From Flavobacteriales bacterium UBA4422 (lineage in GTDB: Bacteria; Bacteroidota; Bacteroidia; Flavobacteriales_G; Salibacteraceae): 64,000 bases of DNA. The first letter of the stretch is position 1. Each line of letters opens with the position of its first letter. Below are positions 53,176-62,461 of the stretch, piece after piece. The stretch covers positions 62,001-126,000 of the forward strand of contig DGQE01000031.1 in the NCBI GenBank assembly GCA_002389645.1, read 5' to 3'. Under the pieces are notes generated by a model. The model was not told the origin of the DNA. It ran no database searches and saw only the letters and a program-made list of their open reading frames with translations. The translations under genes were made by a program, and so were the position numbers.

Positions 53176-53827
53176 CACTCAAGAATACAAATTCAATAAT
53201 GTTTGCGCCCATTTTCAGTGCCTTTTCATGGTTGCTTTGCGTGTCATTGTGAATCCTAGGGTCTTCCCAACCATCACCTAGGTCAGATTCATAGGTATAA
53301 AGGCAAACCAACCTTCCTTCAAAGTATAACCCAAAGGCTTGAGGTCGTTTGTTATCGTGCTCGTGAATTTTAGGCAAGCCGTCTTCGAACTCATATTTCT
53401 GATGAAATAGAGGATGACTGGGCGGTAGCTCGATAAATTCTAGTTCTGGAAATACCTTTTGCATCTCAGCTCTAATGAATGGATCAATGCCATAATTGTC
53501 ATCGATATGCAGGAACCCTCCTGAGGTTAAATACCTTCTAAGGTTTTGTGCCTCTTGATCATTGAATGAAATGTTTCCATGACCAGTAAGATGAACGAAA
53601 GGGTAGTTGAAAATACTTCGATCACCCACTTCTACGATGTCTTGCTCTTTTGAAATTGTAGTGCCGAGATTTCGGTTGCTAAACTCAATCAGATTAGGAA
53701 GAGAGGTTTCTAGATTGGCATACCAATCTCCACCACCATTGTATTTTAGCAAGGCTATTTTATATGTCTCTTGAGCATTACTCGATAGAGAGATGAGCAT
53801 TACAGCACAGAGGAAAAGTTTTTTCAT
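53159..53827 (-). CDS. DUF4159 family exported protein
   Basis: A 222-residue protein with a signal peptide (MKKLFLCAVMLISLSSNAQ). The DUF4159 body shows the ALLKYNGGGDWYANLETSLPN opening, then FVHLTGHGNISF, then ARRYLTSGGFLHIDDNYGID-type segment and HPLFHQKYEF, ending in FEGRLVCLYTYESDLGDGWED. The fold is glutamine-amidotransferase-like, and related proteins sit near AAA ATPase-BatA-type genes, but none is here. The function is unknown. The gene overlaps the channel gene by 17 bases and follows rsmE. Confidence 0.9.
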   Translation of the reverse strand: MKKLFLCAVMLISLSSNAQETYKIALLKYNGGGDWYANLETSLPNLIEFSNRNLGTTISKEQDIVEVGDRSIFNYPFVHLTGHGNISFNDQEAQNLRRYLTSGGFLHIDDNYGIDPFIRAEMQKVFPELEFIELPPSHPLFHQKYEFEDGLPKIHEHDNKRPQAFGLYFEGRLVCLYTYESDLGDGWEDPRIHNDTQSNHEKALKMGANIIEFVFLSDEQAG

Positions 53828-53845
53828 CGCTGTGAAAATAAGGCT

Positions 53846-54550
53846 TTAGGCTTGAAAGACATTAGCAGCAATAATTGAGGCAATAGCAGCAGTCTCAGTG
53901 CGAAGCCTTTTTTCACCAAGACTTAAAGATTTGAATCCTTTTGCTAAAGCTGCATCTATTTCAGACTGACTGAAATCGCCTTCTGGGCCAATACAAATCA
54001 ATTGTGAACAGTTGCTTTTAGATAGCTCTAGAATTGCAGACTTGTTAGAAGGTTTGCAATGGGCAATCCACTTTTTTTCGGCAACTATATTCAGTGCTTC
54101 ATCTATTGAAGTTAGTTCATGAATAATGGGCATGTGCAGTGCTTTGGACTGTTTTGCCGCACTTAGTGCAATGCGGAGCAAGCGATCGGCTTTAATGAAT
54201 ACCCGCTCAGAATGCTCGCATTTTAGAGGATGAATTTCATCTACTCCAACTTCAACGGCCTTTTCAATTACCCATTCAAAGCGGGCCATATTTTTGGTGG
54301 GTGCTACTGCCAAAATTAAACGGTTGGCATGAGAGGCTTCTTCTTCAACAATTTGATCGATGGAAACCTCCATCTTCTTACCAGCTTTCAAAACGCTGGC
54401 TTCGAATAGCTTTCCCTTGCCATCAATCAGGTGAACGATACTGCCCTCAGTCAACCTTAAAACACGTGCATGCTTTGCTTCCTCCGTTTCAATTTCAGAA
54501 ATGCTTCCCAATTGGGCGTTGGGTAAATAAAAACGAGGTAAGTCTGCCAT
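53846..54550 (-). CDS. rsmE: 16S rRNA (uracil-1498-N3)-methyltransferase
   Basis: A 234-residue SPOUT enzyme from the ATG at 54550 (MADLPRFYLPNAQLG); an ATG three codons upstream is the alternative. It begins with a PUA-like domain (RVLRLTEGSIVHLIDGKGKLFEA), and the SPOUT knot shows as ILAVAPTKNMARFEWVIEKAVEVGV, CEHSERVF and CIGPEGDFSQSEIDAAL, SLSLGEKRLRTETAA. It methylates U1498 of 16S rRNA. It is followed by the DUF4159 gene and preceded by a bidirectional terminator towards pckA. Confidence 0.96.
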   Translation of the reverse strand: MADLPRFYLPNAQLGSISEIETEEAKHARVLRLTEGSIVHLIDGKGKLFEASVLKAGKKMEVSIDQIVEEEASHANRLILAVAPTKNMARFEWVIEKAVEVGVDEIHPLKCEHSERVFIKADRLLRIALSAAKQSKALHMPIIHELTSIDEALNIVAEKKWIAHCKPSNKSAILELSKSNCSQLICIGPEGDFSQSEIDAALAKGFKSLSLGEKRLRTETAAIASIIAANVFQA

Positions 54551-54574
54551 TGGCTTCATGACTTCAAAGAAACA

Positions 54575-54603
54575 AAAAAGCCACGCTGAAACGTGGCTTT
54601 TTG
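54575..54603. terminator. bidirectional terminator between pckA and rsmE
   Basis: Stem AGCCACG/CGTGGCT with a six-base loop, A-run on the left and T-run on the right, in the 66-base gap between pckA (ending 54625) and rsmE. It ends the pckA transcript on the minus strand. Confidence 0.6.
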
Positions 54604-54624
54604 CATTGTATGATGAGCGAAATC

Positions 54625-56241
54625 TTAAGCGTTTGCTGTCACATTTGGTGCAGCTGCCATGATTTCTTCGCTTGCGTTGTCCGCAAACGTTGCGAAATTG
54701 TTTACGAATTCAGAAGCCAATTTGTTGGCTTTCGTATCGTATGCATTTTTATCTGTCCATGTGTTCTTCGGGTCAAGAATTTCAGAAGGAACATCTGGGC
54801 AAGAAGTTGGCATATTTAATCCAAATACTTCGTGCGATTTATATTCCACATTTTCCAATTGACCTGTAAGTGCCGCAGTGATCATTGCACGCGTATATTT
54901 CAACTTAATGCGAGATCCAACACCGTATTCGCCACCGCTCCAACCTGTGTTTATTAGCCAAATATTTACATCATGCTTCTTCATTTTTTCACCTAACATC
55001 TCAGCATACTTCGTAGGGTGAAGTGGTAAGAAAGGAGCTCCGAAACAAGCACTAAACGTGGTCACTGGCTCAGTGATTCCAGCTTCTGTTCCGGCTACTT
55101 TGGCTGTATAACCAGAAATAAAATGATACATCGCTTGTCCAGGTGTCAGTTTTGAAACCGGAGGCAATACACCGAATGCATCAGCCGTCAAAAAGAAAAT
55201 ATTTTTTGGAATACCACCCATCGATGGCTTTGCGATTCCCTCAATATGATGAATTGGGTAGCTTACGCGAGTGTTTTCAGTGGTCGAGCAATCCTCAAAA
55301 TTTACACGAGCAGTGCCTTCATATACTTGAATGTTTTCTAAAAGCGCTCCAAATTTTATTGCTTTCCAAATTTCTGGCTCCTTTTCAGCAGTGAGGTCAA
55401 TGCATTTTGCATAGCAACCACCTTCAAAGTTGAAAACACCAGTTTCTGTCCAGCCGTGTTCATCATCGCCAATCAAAGCGCGATTAGGGTCTGCTGAAAG
55501 TGTGGTTTTTCCTGTTCCTGATAGTCCGAAGAAAACAGCAGTGTCGCCATCTTTTCCCGTATTAGCTGAGCAATGCATGCTTAACACACCTTTGTCTTGA
55601 GGAAGCACATAGTTTAATACTGTGAAGATTCCTTTTTTGATCTCTCCTGTATAGCCGCTACCTCCGATAAGGGCCATTTTTCTTTTGAAATCAAGGATAG
55701 AGAAGTTGTGCTGACGTGTTCCGTCAATCTCAGGGTCTGCCATGAAACCTGGTAAGCAAAGGACGGTCCACTCTGCTTCAAAGTTTTCAATCTCCTCGTC
55801 TGAAGGACGAATAAACATGTTGTTAGCGAAGATGTTACTCCAAGCCGTTTCAGTTATTACTCTGATGTTGAGCTTATGAGCTGGATCAGCGCAAGCAATA
55901 CAGTCACGCACATAAACATCTTTGTTCATCGCATATGCCTGCATTCTATTGAGCAAAGGCTCAATTTTATCAGGGTCAAAACTGTTGTTGAAACTTCCTT
56001 CCCACCAAATCGTGTTCTTGGTGATCTCATCGCGAACGATGAATTTGTCTTTTGGAGATCTACCTGTAAACTCTCCCGTTTCGATGGCCAAAGCTCCAGA
56101 GTCAGTTAAAAAACCTTCACCTTGAATGATTACGTCTTCAACCAGCTCAGCAGGTTCAAGATTCCAATACGCATTCCTTACATTCCCTAGGCCAAGATCT
56201 GCAATGGATGCATTCTTCGCCTTTCTTCCGAATTCGTTCAT
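54625..56241 (-). CDS. pckA: phosphoenolpyruvate carboxykinase (ATP)
   Basis: A 538-residue gluconeogenic enzyme that converts oxaloacetate and ATP to phosphoenolpyruvate. The P-loop GLSGTGKT is at 239-246 and the kinase-specific IGDDEHGW at 257-264. ETGEFTGRSPKDKFIVRDE near residue 54 and the active-site loop KGVLSMHCSANTG are also intact. ATP specificity follows from the overall match to the ATP-type family. The gene is solitary; the upstream 100 bases carry no clear box. Together with tpiA it forms part of central carbon metabolism in the window. Confidence 0.97.
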   Translation of the reverse strand: MNEFGRKAKNASIADLGLGNVRNAYWNLEPAELVEDVIIQGEGFLTDSGALAIETGEFTGRSPKDKFIVRDEITKNTIWWEGSFNNSFDPDKIEPLLNRMQAYAMNKDVYVRDCIACADPAHKLNIRVITETAWSNIFANNMFIRPSDEEIENFEAEWTVLCLPGFMADPEIDGTRQHNFSILDFKRKMALIGGSGYTGEIKKGIFTVLNYVLPQDKGVLSMHCSANTGKDGDTAVFFGLSGTGKTTLSADPNRALIGDDEHGWTETGVFNFEGGCYAKCIDLTAEKEPEIWKAIKFGALLENIQVYEGTARVNFEDCSTTENTRVSYPIHHIEGIAKPSMGGIPKNIFFLTADAFGVLPPVSKLTPGQAMYHFISGYTAKVAGTEAGITEPVTTFSACFGAPFLPLHPTKYAEMLGEKMKKHDVNIWLINTGWSGGEYGVGSRIKLKYTRAMITAALTGQLENVEYKSHEVFGLNMPTSCPDVPSEILDPKNTWTDKNAYDTKANKLASEFVNNFATFADNASEEIMAAAPNVTANA

Positions 56242-56349
56242 ATGTATAGTTTGTGCCTACTTAAGGTTATTGTAGGTCGTTTGTGACCTTGCAAAGGTTG
56301 GGAATGATTTGACGTGTTAACACTGATTTTACTCACATTTTATACACAA

Positions 56350-56757
56350 TTAATGTTTTTTGTTGAACACCAATTGGATAGCCCCAAGGAAAATAAGGAA
56401 CCAAGCGATTATTATAAGTGTTCCACCAATGGGCGTAATCGGTCCTAGCCATCTTAAATTCAAATCGAGAACTTCTTGAAGGTTTAGAAAATATATAGAG
56501 ATTGAAAACAAGATGATTCCTACTCCAAACAACGTGGTGATTGTTTTCTCATTGGGTAAATGAAAGCTATGGCCTTTCAATGCGATCATCACCAGCACTA
56601 TGCCATGAAATAGTTGATAGCGTACACCAGTTTCAAATGACTGTAATTGCTCAGGGCTTAAAATTTCTTTGAGCATATGCGCGCCAAATGCACCAAGAAT
56701 GACAGCGGTCATAGCGAAGAATGATCCAAATAGAAGGTGAAAGGGTTTCGTTTTCAT
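56350..56757 (-). CDS. DUF423 family small membrane protein
   Basis: A 135-residue protein with four transmembrane helices and the DUF423 fingerprint: GSFFAMTAVILGAFGAHMLK near the N-terminus, LQSFETGVRYQLFHGIVLVMIAL, and PITPIGGTLIIIAWFLIFLGAI near the end. Function is unknown. It lies alone upstream of pckA on the same strand with a gap of about 110 bases. Confidence 0.92.
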   Translation of the reverse strand: MKTKPFHLLFGSFFAMTAVILGAFGAHMLKEILSPEQLQSFETGVRYQLFHGIVLVMIALKGHSFHLPNEKTITTLFGVGIILFSISIYFLNLQEVLDLNLRWLGPITPIGGTLIIIAWFLIFLGAIQLVFNKKH

Positions 56758-56840
56758 GGTCGTGAAATAATTTTTGACGATTGTACTAAATCAAATTCCA
56801 GCGCCAAAGTTCGCTGTTCAAATAGGAATTTACCACATGA

Positions 56841-56960
56841 ATGATTGATAATTTATTATTGATGATTATAGGACCAACAAAACATGAACTAACGACAGCG
56901 AACAATGAACCCTGAATTTACCCGAGTGAATAATAAATAATCAATCATCAATTATCAATC
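56841..56960. repeat. imperfect inverted repeat of GATTGATAATT units
   Basis: At 56843-56868 the DNA reads GATTGATAATTTATTATTGATG and at 56928-56960 it reads GAATAATAAATAATCAATCA, followed by TCAATTATCAATC. The reverse complement of the second arm starts GATTGATAATT like the first. Two arms about 30 bases long thus face each other around a 60-base spacer. Short TTGAT/ATTGAT repeats like this are widespread between genes in related genomes. It is in the 243-base gap before the saccharopine-dehydrogenase-like gene; no hairpin RNA function is claimed. Confidence 0.5.
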
Positions 56961-57001
56961 CTCCACAACGAATCCTACATTCGTCTTAAATTGATGATAG
57001 A

Positions 57002-58348
57002 ATGCGTAGAATAGTAGTTTTTGGAGCGGGATTAAGTGCATCGGTTTTGATCGATTATTTGTTGAAAAATGCAGTAGAGCAAAATTGGTTTGTGAGAATT
57101 GGGGACGTGAATTTAAAGGCGGCTCAACAAAAAGTGAACGGTCATGAACGTGCAGAGGCGTTCAAGTTTGATGTTAATAATGAAATTCAAAGACTGCATG
57201 AAATTTCTAGTGCAGATTTGGTGATATCTATGCTTCCTGCGCACATGCATATTGAAGTTGCCAGGCAGTGTGTTGGATTAAATAAACACATGGTCACGGC
57301 ATCATACGTGTCTAAGGAAATGGAAGCTCTCAATCAAGAGGCTGTCGATGCCGGAGTGATTCTTATGAATGAAATTGGTGTTGATCCAGGTATCGACCAT
57401 ATGAGTGCCATGCGAGTGATTGATAAAATTCATGCACAAGGAGCCAAGATGCTTCAGTTTGAGAGTTTTACTGGAGGTTTGGTTGCACCCGAGTCTGACG
57501 ATAATCCATGGAATTACAAGTTTGCATGGAACCCTAGAAATGTTGTTTTGGCAGGGTCAGGTGGAGCGGTAAAATTCAAGCAAGAGGGGCGCTATAAATA
57601 CATCCCATATCATCAATTATTTAGAAGGTCTGAGATTATTGAGCTGCCGGAATATGGTCGGTTTGAAGGATATGCCAATCGTGATTCGTTGAAGTATCGT
57701 GAGGCCTATGGATTGAAAGATATTCCTACAATTTATAGAGGTACATTAAGAAAGCCAGGGTTCGGAAAAGCTTGGGATGTATTCGTTAAACTAGGTGCTA
57801 CAGATGATTCTTATGTTGTTGAGGATTCAGAGAATATGACGTTTCGTCAATTCTTAAACTCTTTCTTAGCGTTTAATCCTGACGATTCTGTAGAGCTGAA
57901 ACTGATGCATTATTTAAGAATCGAGCAGGACAATGAAATCATGTACAAGCTAAAGTGGTTAGACTTGTTTGAAGAAATTGAAATTGGCATTCCAAATGCT
58001 ACTCCAGCACAAATTTTACAGCATATTCTTGAGCGTAAATGGACGATGAAAGAAACAGATCTTGATATGATAGTGATGTACCACCTCTTTGGTTATAATT
58101 TGGAGGGTAAGAATCATGCAACAGAATCATACATGGTCATCAAAGGTGAAAATCGTGTTCACACTGCAATGGCGAAAACAGTAGGTCTGCCGGTGGGTAT
58201 TGCCGCCAAAATGATTTTAAACGGAAAAATAACTACTCCAGGTGTTCATGTTCCTATTAAGAAGGAGATATACGAGCCCATATTGGCAGAGTTAGAAGAA
58301 TACGGAATTCAGTTCATTGAACGCGAAATAGAATACAAAGGATATTAA
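57002..58348 (+). CDS. saccharopine dehydrogenase-like NAD(P)-binding enzyme
   Basis: A 448-residue protein. The Rossmann start VVFGAGLSASVLIDYLLKNA is followed by DVNLKAAQQKVNGHERAEAF and VISMLPAHMHIEVARQC, the catalytic context MNEIGVDPGIDHMSAMRVID, and the C-terminal region GMHVPIKKEIYEPILAELEE-type GVHVPIKKEIYEPI. It resembles the C-terminal domain of alpha-aminoadipate semialdehyde synthase, in lysine breakdown to aminoadipate semialdehyde. No lysine-ketoglutarate reductase domain is fused. Its stop overlaps that of the convergent lptD gene (3 bases). Confidence 0.9.
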   Translation: MRRIVVFGAGLSASVLIDYLLKNAVEQNWFVRIGDVNLKAAQQKVNGHERAEAFKFDVNNEIQRLHEISSADLVISMLPAHMHIEVARQCVGLNKHMVTASYVSKEMEALNQEAVDAGVILMNEIGVDPGIDHMSAMRVIDKIHAQGAKMLQFESFTGGLVAPESDDNPWNYKFAWNPRNVVLAGSGGAVKFKQEGRYKYIPYHQLFRRSEIIELPEYGRFEGYANRDSLKYREAYGLKDIPTIYRGTLRKPGFGKAWDVFVKLGATDDSYVVEDSENMTFRQFLNSFLAFNPDDSVELKLMHYLRIEQDNEIMYKLKWLDLFEEIEIGIPNATPAQILQHILERKWTMKETDLDMIVMYHLFGYNLEGKNHATESYMVIKGENRVHTAMAKTVGLPVGIAAKMILNGKITTPGVHVPIKKEIYEPILAELEEYGIQFIEREIEYKGY

Positions 58349-60957
58349 CGTTCTGGGATAGAAGATTGCCGTCTTCTGTTCAGTTTCAAATCTTGAAGTA
58401 TGGCACTCTTTACGTTGATTTGAAAATTATAACTCTGTCTTGGGCCAAATGGCACGACTCCAAGGCTGAACTCCCAACAGTGCAGGTCACGATAAATATC
58501 CAGTGAACTATAAGTAACCTGCTGATTGGTTAAGTCATAACCCGTTTTGAATGATACACGCCAGTTCTGTGTAATATTCGTTTCTCCATTCAGATCAATA
58601 ATTTGACTTATACTTTCAGTAATTACAGTATTGGTATATCTAACGTTGTAATTAATCCTTAAACTCCAGGGAATATCAAAGTCTACAAAATCAGTGTAAT
58701 ACATATTCGCATCACTCAATTCATTTGACTTTTCTTCTTGCTTTTTCTTACTCTTTTTTGGTTGAATATTATAAGTGAAAGCTACATTGGCCCTTGTCCA
58801 GTTGCCTGCATCTCCAGTTCTGTTATACTGAAGATCATTAATACGTCTTCCATTTGTTGGGTTGATGTAGTAAGGATCTAATGTTGCGCTAGCATTAATG
58901 GTGAATCCTGGTAAAACATTACTTCTTAATGCAATAGACAAAGGGTTCCATTTCAGTGAATCTTTAGCGAGATTATAGTTGGTGCTGAAATTGAATGCAT
59001 CAAGTATTCTCAATTTCTTGTCCTCTTGCTTACCTGTGGTATCTTTTCTATTGCGCACCTTCAATTCAAAGGTGTTGTTAAGGGAGAGGTTAAGCACCCC
59101 ATTTTCTTGGGCGGTGGGTGAGCCGTATAATCCACCTTCAAATCGAGAGTATTCTGCAATATTGCCTAAAGTGTCTGATTGTACGTTTGCGAAATAACCC
59201 CAAAAAGGATCGCTGTAGTCTGGCCGGTAGCTCAAAGATGCCGTTGGCGTAACTTGATGACGCATCGCTTTTATAACATCATTTTTATACAAATATGTTC
59301 CATACACAACAGTACTCGCACTAAGGCTCGCAGACCCATCGTAGAATCCATCTATTCCTGTTATTTTTTTATTATCAACGCGGTTGCTATCACTATTCCA
59401 AACCTTCTCGGTAGTTTTTCTATAGGCCACTATGCGATGCGATGTACTTGGAGAAATCGTCAAGTACTTGAATAATTTAATGTTTGTGCTGGCAGTGCTT
59501 TGAGTTCGAAGACCGTTGTCCATATTCTTGAACATGCTGTTATCGTAGTTATTGAATAAGGTATCTTCTTTACCCTCAAGCTTATTCGAAAAGTCAACTG
59601 ATCCATTGATTCCAATCTTATCAATGCTAGCTTTTGATTTGAACGAAGTCGAGCTTGCTGGAACTTTTCCTTTGAAAGGAAATATCCGCGCCATGTTCAA
59701 ACTAGCTTCCGGTGCTCGAATAGAGATGATTTCAGTTTGAGTATTTTGATTTCCACTGGCTGCGGCTGAAAAAGAGAAAGGCGAATTATCGAATGATTTT
59801 GAATAACGAATACTGGAGTTCAATTGACTCTGCAGATAATTGTTGGAAGTGGACTGTAGGTTATTCCTAAAGTTTTTGGATGAACCCGCATTGACATCAG
59901 CACTGAACGAACTTCCCGGTCTAGCTTTAGCATCTTGCGTGTGTCTCCATTTTACGTTAAATGTTCTCGCGTTGAAATAGTCGGGATATTCCTTGTTGCT
60001 GAACCTTGAGTTGACAAAATCGATAGAGTAATTGCCATTAAACTTATAACGCTTCACGTAACGGCTATTCAAGTATGTAGCCCACGTTCCTCGCGTATAA
60101 ATATCTCCTGTTAGTGAGAAATCCATGTTGTCATTCAATCCAAAATAATAACCTCCTCTACTCAAATAGAAGCCTTGATTCACAGCTTCGCCATAGCTCG
60201 GTATGATCAACCCATTTGAGCGGCTTTCTGAGTTGGGGAAAAACCCAAAAGGCACAGCCAGTGGAGTTGGTATGTCAGCTATGCTCAAATATGCTGGTCC
60301 AGTGATGATTTTATCCTGAGGGATCACCTTCATTTTATTGGCGTGGATATGGAAATGAGGTTCATCATATTCACAAGTAGTGTACATACCATTCTTGATG
60401 TAAACTATTTCTGATGAGTCTCTTTTTACAATGCTACCGTGCAAGTACCCGCCACCTTCTTGTGTTTTCACCTCCTTACTTAACCCTCGCTTAGTTTTGA
60501 AATTGTACTTCATCTCACCAGCCTCAAATGTTTGTGCCCCTTGAGTGAAAATGGGTTCACCAACAATTTTACCTGTGCTGTCAGGCAAGCCTTTAGCGCT
60601 GAGCTTATTGGTTTTTAAGGAAATTTCAATGTAGTTAGCTTTCAACTCGATATCACCATATGTAGTTATAGCATTGCCATATAAATAAACCATTTGATTT
60701 CTCAAATCTACACGCATTGAATCATCGCTTTGGTAATTCACCTCGTATTCAAGAGATGACTTCCGTTTCGGTTTTATTGACATTAAGGTAGAGTCAATAA
60801 ATGTTGAATCGCCAGAAAGGGAGTCAATAATTAAACTGTCACCAGCAACTATTGATGTGTCTATAATTCCTAGCGATATACTGTCGGTATTTTGCCCAAA
60901 ACTCCCTATGCTTAAAAGCATGAATAATGCTAAATGAAAGAGAGAGCTGAGCTTCAA
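58345..60957 (-). CDS. lptD: LPS-assembly protein LptD-like outer-membrane protein
   Basis: An 870-residue protein starting at TTG (MKLSSLFHLALFMLLSIGSF then GQ), with a signal peptide. The N-terminal part carries a LptA/OstA-like beta-jellyroll (YLYGNAITTYGDIELKANYI, then AKGLPDSTGKIVGEPIFTQG, and EAGEMKYNFKTKRG), followed by the LptD barrel with the RSNGLIIPSYGE motif near residue 245 and the large body of alternating strands to the end. It would insert lipopolysaccharide into the outer membrane. It is divergent from the amidase gene and convergent with the saccharopine-dehydrogenase-like gene. A TAGATTTG box lies upstream. Confidence 0.92.
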   Translation of the reverse strand: MKLSSLFHLALFMLLSIGSFGQNTDSISLGIIDTSIVAGDSLIIDSLSGDSTFIDSTLMSIKPKRKSSLEYEVNYQSDDSMRVDLRNQMVYLYGNAITTYGDIELKANYIEISLKTNKLSAKGLPDSTGKIVGEPIFTQGAQTFEAGEMKYNFKTKRGLSKEVKTQEGGGYLHGSIVKRDSSEIVYIKNGMYTTCEYDEPHFHIHANKMKVIPQDKIITGPAYLSIADIPTPLAVPFGFFPNSESRSNGLIIPSYGEAVNQGFYLSRGGYYFGLNDNMDFSLTGDIYTRGTWATYLNSRYVKRYKFNGNYSIDFVNSRFSNKEYPDYFNARTFNVKWRHTQDAKARPGSSFSADVNAGSSKNFRNNLQSTSNNYLQSQLNSSIRYSKSFDNSPFSFSAAASGNQNTQTEIISIRAPEASLNMARIFPFKGKVPASSTSFKSKASIDKIGINGSVDFSNKLEGKEDTLFNNYDNSMFKNMDNGLRTQSTASTNIKLFKYLTISPSTSHRIVAYRKTTEKVWNSDSNRVDNKKITGIDGFYDGSASLSASTVVYGTYLYKNDVIKAMRHQVTPTASLSYRPDYSDPFWGYFANVQSDTLGNIAEYSRFEGGLYGSPTAQENGVLNLSLNNTFELKVRNRKDTTGKQEDKKLRILDAFNFSTNYNLAKDSLKWNPLSIALRSNVLPGFTINASATLDPYYINPTNGRRINDLQYNRTGDAGNWTRANVAFTYNIQPKKSKKKQEEKSNELSDANMYYTDFVDFDIPWSLRINYNVRYTNTVITESISQIIDLNGETNITQNWRVSFKTGYDLTNQQVTYSSLDIYRDLHCWEFSLGVVPFGPRQSYNFQINVKSAILQDLKLNRRRQSSIPER

Positions 60958-60983
60958 ATTATGGCTGAATTATCTTGGAAGTG

Positions 60984-60991
60984 CAAATCTA
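60984..60991 (-). promoter_or_regulatory. TAnnTTTG -7 box for lptD
   Basis: The minus strand reads TAGATTTG 26 bases upstream of the lptD TTG at 60957. It matches the consensus exactly and supports the TTG start by its spacing. No clear -33 TTTG is seen. Confidence 0.4.
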
Positions 60992-61136
60992 AACGCTTAG
61001 CGTTCTGAATCACATTTGTAATAACATTCAAAAGTTGTTAATTCTATGCTGGTTTTTTAGGAATTGCGTTGTCTCTATTAACATTGAAGGGTGAAATACT
61101 CTGAATAAGATGTAATCGCATTGCCATGCCCTCGTT

Positions 61137-61144
61137 TACATTTG
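61137..61144 (+). promoter_or_regulatory. TAnnTTTG -7 box for the amidase-MCE operon
   Basis: TACATTTG lies 32 bases before the amidase ATG. It is a perfect consensus match in the 219-base divergent region with lptD. Confidence 0.4.
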
Positions 61145-61176
61145 TTTGTTGTTAGGTAAATACCCAGTTAAATTTT

Positions 61177-62460
61177 ATGAAGCTTAATCAGCCACTTTCA
61201 AGATTGCGGTTTAAATCGCTCCTTCCATTTGGAATATCAGTTTTGGTGTTGATGCTTTTTTCATCGTTTGTTCCCAACCATCGCGGACCTAAAATAGCCG
61301 AAATGGGTGTGTTAAAGGTGGTTATTGATGCTGGTCATGGTGGACATGATCCCGGCAATACAGGCACAGGACGCTATAAAAAATCAGAAAAAGATATTTC
61401 GTTAGAGGTTGCCCTTCAACTGGGGGAATACATTGAACGTGCGTATGAAAATGTAGACGTTATCTACACACGCAAGGAAGATAAGTTTGTAACGCTTAAA
61501 GGAAGAACAACCATTGCCAATAAGGCGGATGCCGACTTGTTTTTATCCATTCATTGCAATTCTGCTGCGAATAAAGAGGCGTTTGGAACAGAAACATTCG
61601 TTATGTCAATGACGAAAATTGCTGCAAACCTAGAACTGGCGAAGCGCGAAAACTCATCTATTTTACTCGAAGAAAATTACGAGCAGACCTACGAAGGGTT
61701 TAACCCTGATTCTCCTGAATCGCTGATAGCTCGATCTATAGCCCAATCAGTTTACCTTGATCAAAGCTTAACACTTTCTGCTCATATTCAAGAACAGTAT
61801 CGAGAAAGAGTGAGTAGGCGAGATCGTGGAGTGAAGCAAGCTCCTTATTGGGTGATCAGTTTTACTACTATGCCTAGTGTGCTTACAGAGTTAGGTTTCT
61901 TAACCAATAAAGGCGAGGAAGATTTCTTGAATAGTGAAAACGGTAAGGTATATATGGCAAGTGCGATATATAGAGCGTTTAAGCAATATAAGGCAGAAGT
62001 AGAGGGTGTGGAGATTTCAACCCATGATTTTGAAAAAGAGATTCCAGAAGTTTCTGATGCAACCACCCCTGTGGTTGAAGTAAAACAAAAAGAAAAGCCT
62101 GCTCAAAAGCCAGAAGAGAAAAAAGAAAAATCCACTGTAAAAGAGGAGAAAAAAGAAACTCCGAAAAAGGTGAATGCAGAGCCGGTTTATTACAAAATTC
62201 AGTTGATGGCTTCATCTAACCCAATTGATTTGAAGCCCGAGAATTTTAACGGTTTAGAAGATGTCAAGTCCTACCAAGTGGAGGGTCTGTATAAGTACAC
62301 GGTAGGTGAAGTAATGGATTATAAAAAAGCTGTTTCTTTGCAACGTACTGTGCGAGAAAATGCCTTTCCTAAAGCCTTTATTACAGCGTTCTACAAAGGT
62401 GAACGAATAGGACTTTCTAAGGCACTCGAAATATCACGAGAGTTAAATACAACAGATTGA
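61177..62460 (+). CDS. N-acetylmuramoyl-L-alanine amidase (Amidase_3) with C-terminal SPOR-like repeat
   Basis: A 427-residue periplasmic enzyme. An N-terminal hydrophobic segment of residues 15-32 is an uncleaved anchor or signal. The catalytic domain (about 45-270) shows zinc ligands His54 in VIDAGHGGHDPG, the Glu near residue 71 (KSEKDI), His126 in LFLSIHCNSA, and the general base Glu in PSVLTELGFLTNKGEED. A Lys/Glu linker (VKQKEKPAQKPEEKKEKSTV) joins a C-terminal module of about 80 residues (YYKIQLMASSNPIDL ... AFPKAFITAFYKGERIG) like the repeats in the giant SPOR protein. It cuts the stem peptide from peptidoglycan. The MCE gene follows at once. Confidence 0.95.
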   Translation: MKLNQPLSRLRFKSLLPFGISVLVLMLFSSFVPNHRGPKIAEMGVLKVVIDAGHGGHDPGNTGTGRYKKSEKDISLEVALQLGEYIERAYENVDVIYTRKEDKFVTLKGRTTIANKADADLFLSIHCNSAANKEAFGTETFVMSMTKIAANLELAKRENSSILLEENYEQTYEGFNPDSPESLIARSIAQSVYLDQSLTLSAHIQEQYRERVSRRDRGVKQAPYWVISFTTMPSVLTELGFLTNKGEEDFLNSENGKVYMASAIYRAFKQYKAEVEGVEISTHDFEKEIPEVSDATTPVVEVKQKEKPAQKPEEKKEKSTVKEEKKETPKKVNAEPVYYKIQLMASSNPIDLKPENFNGLEDVKSYQVEGLYKYTVGEVMDYKKAVSLQRTVRENAFPKAFITAFYKGERIGLSKALEISRELNTTD

Positions 62461-62461
62461 T

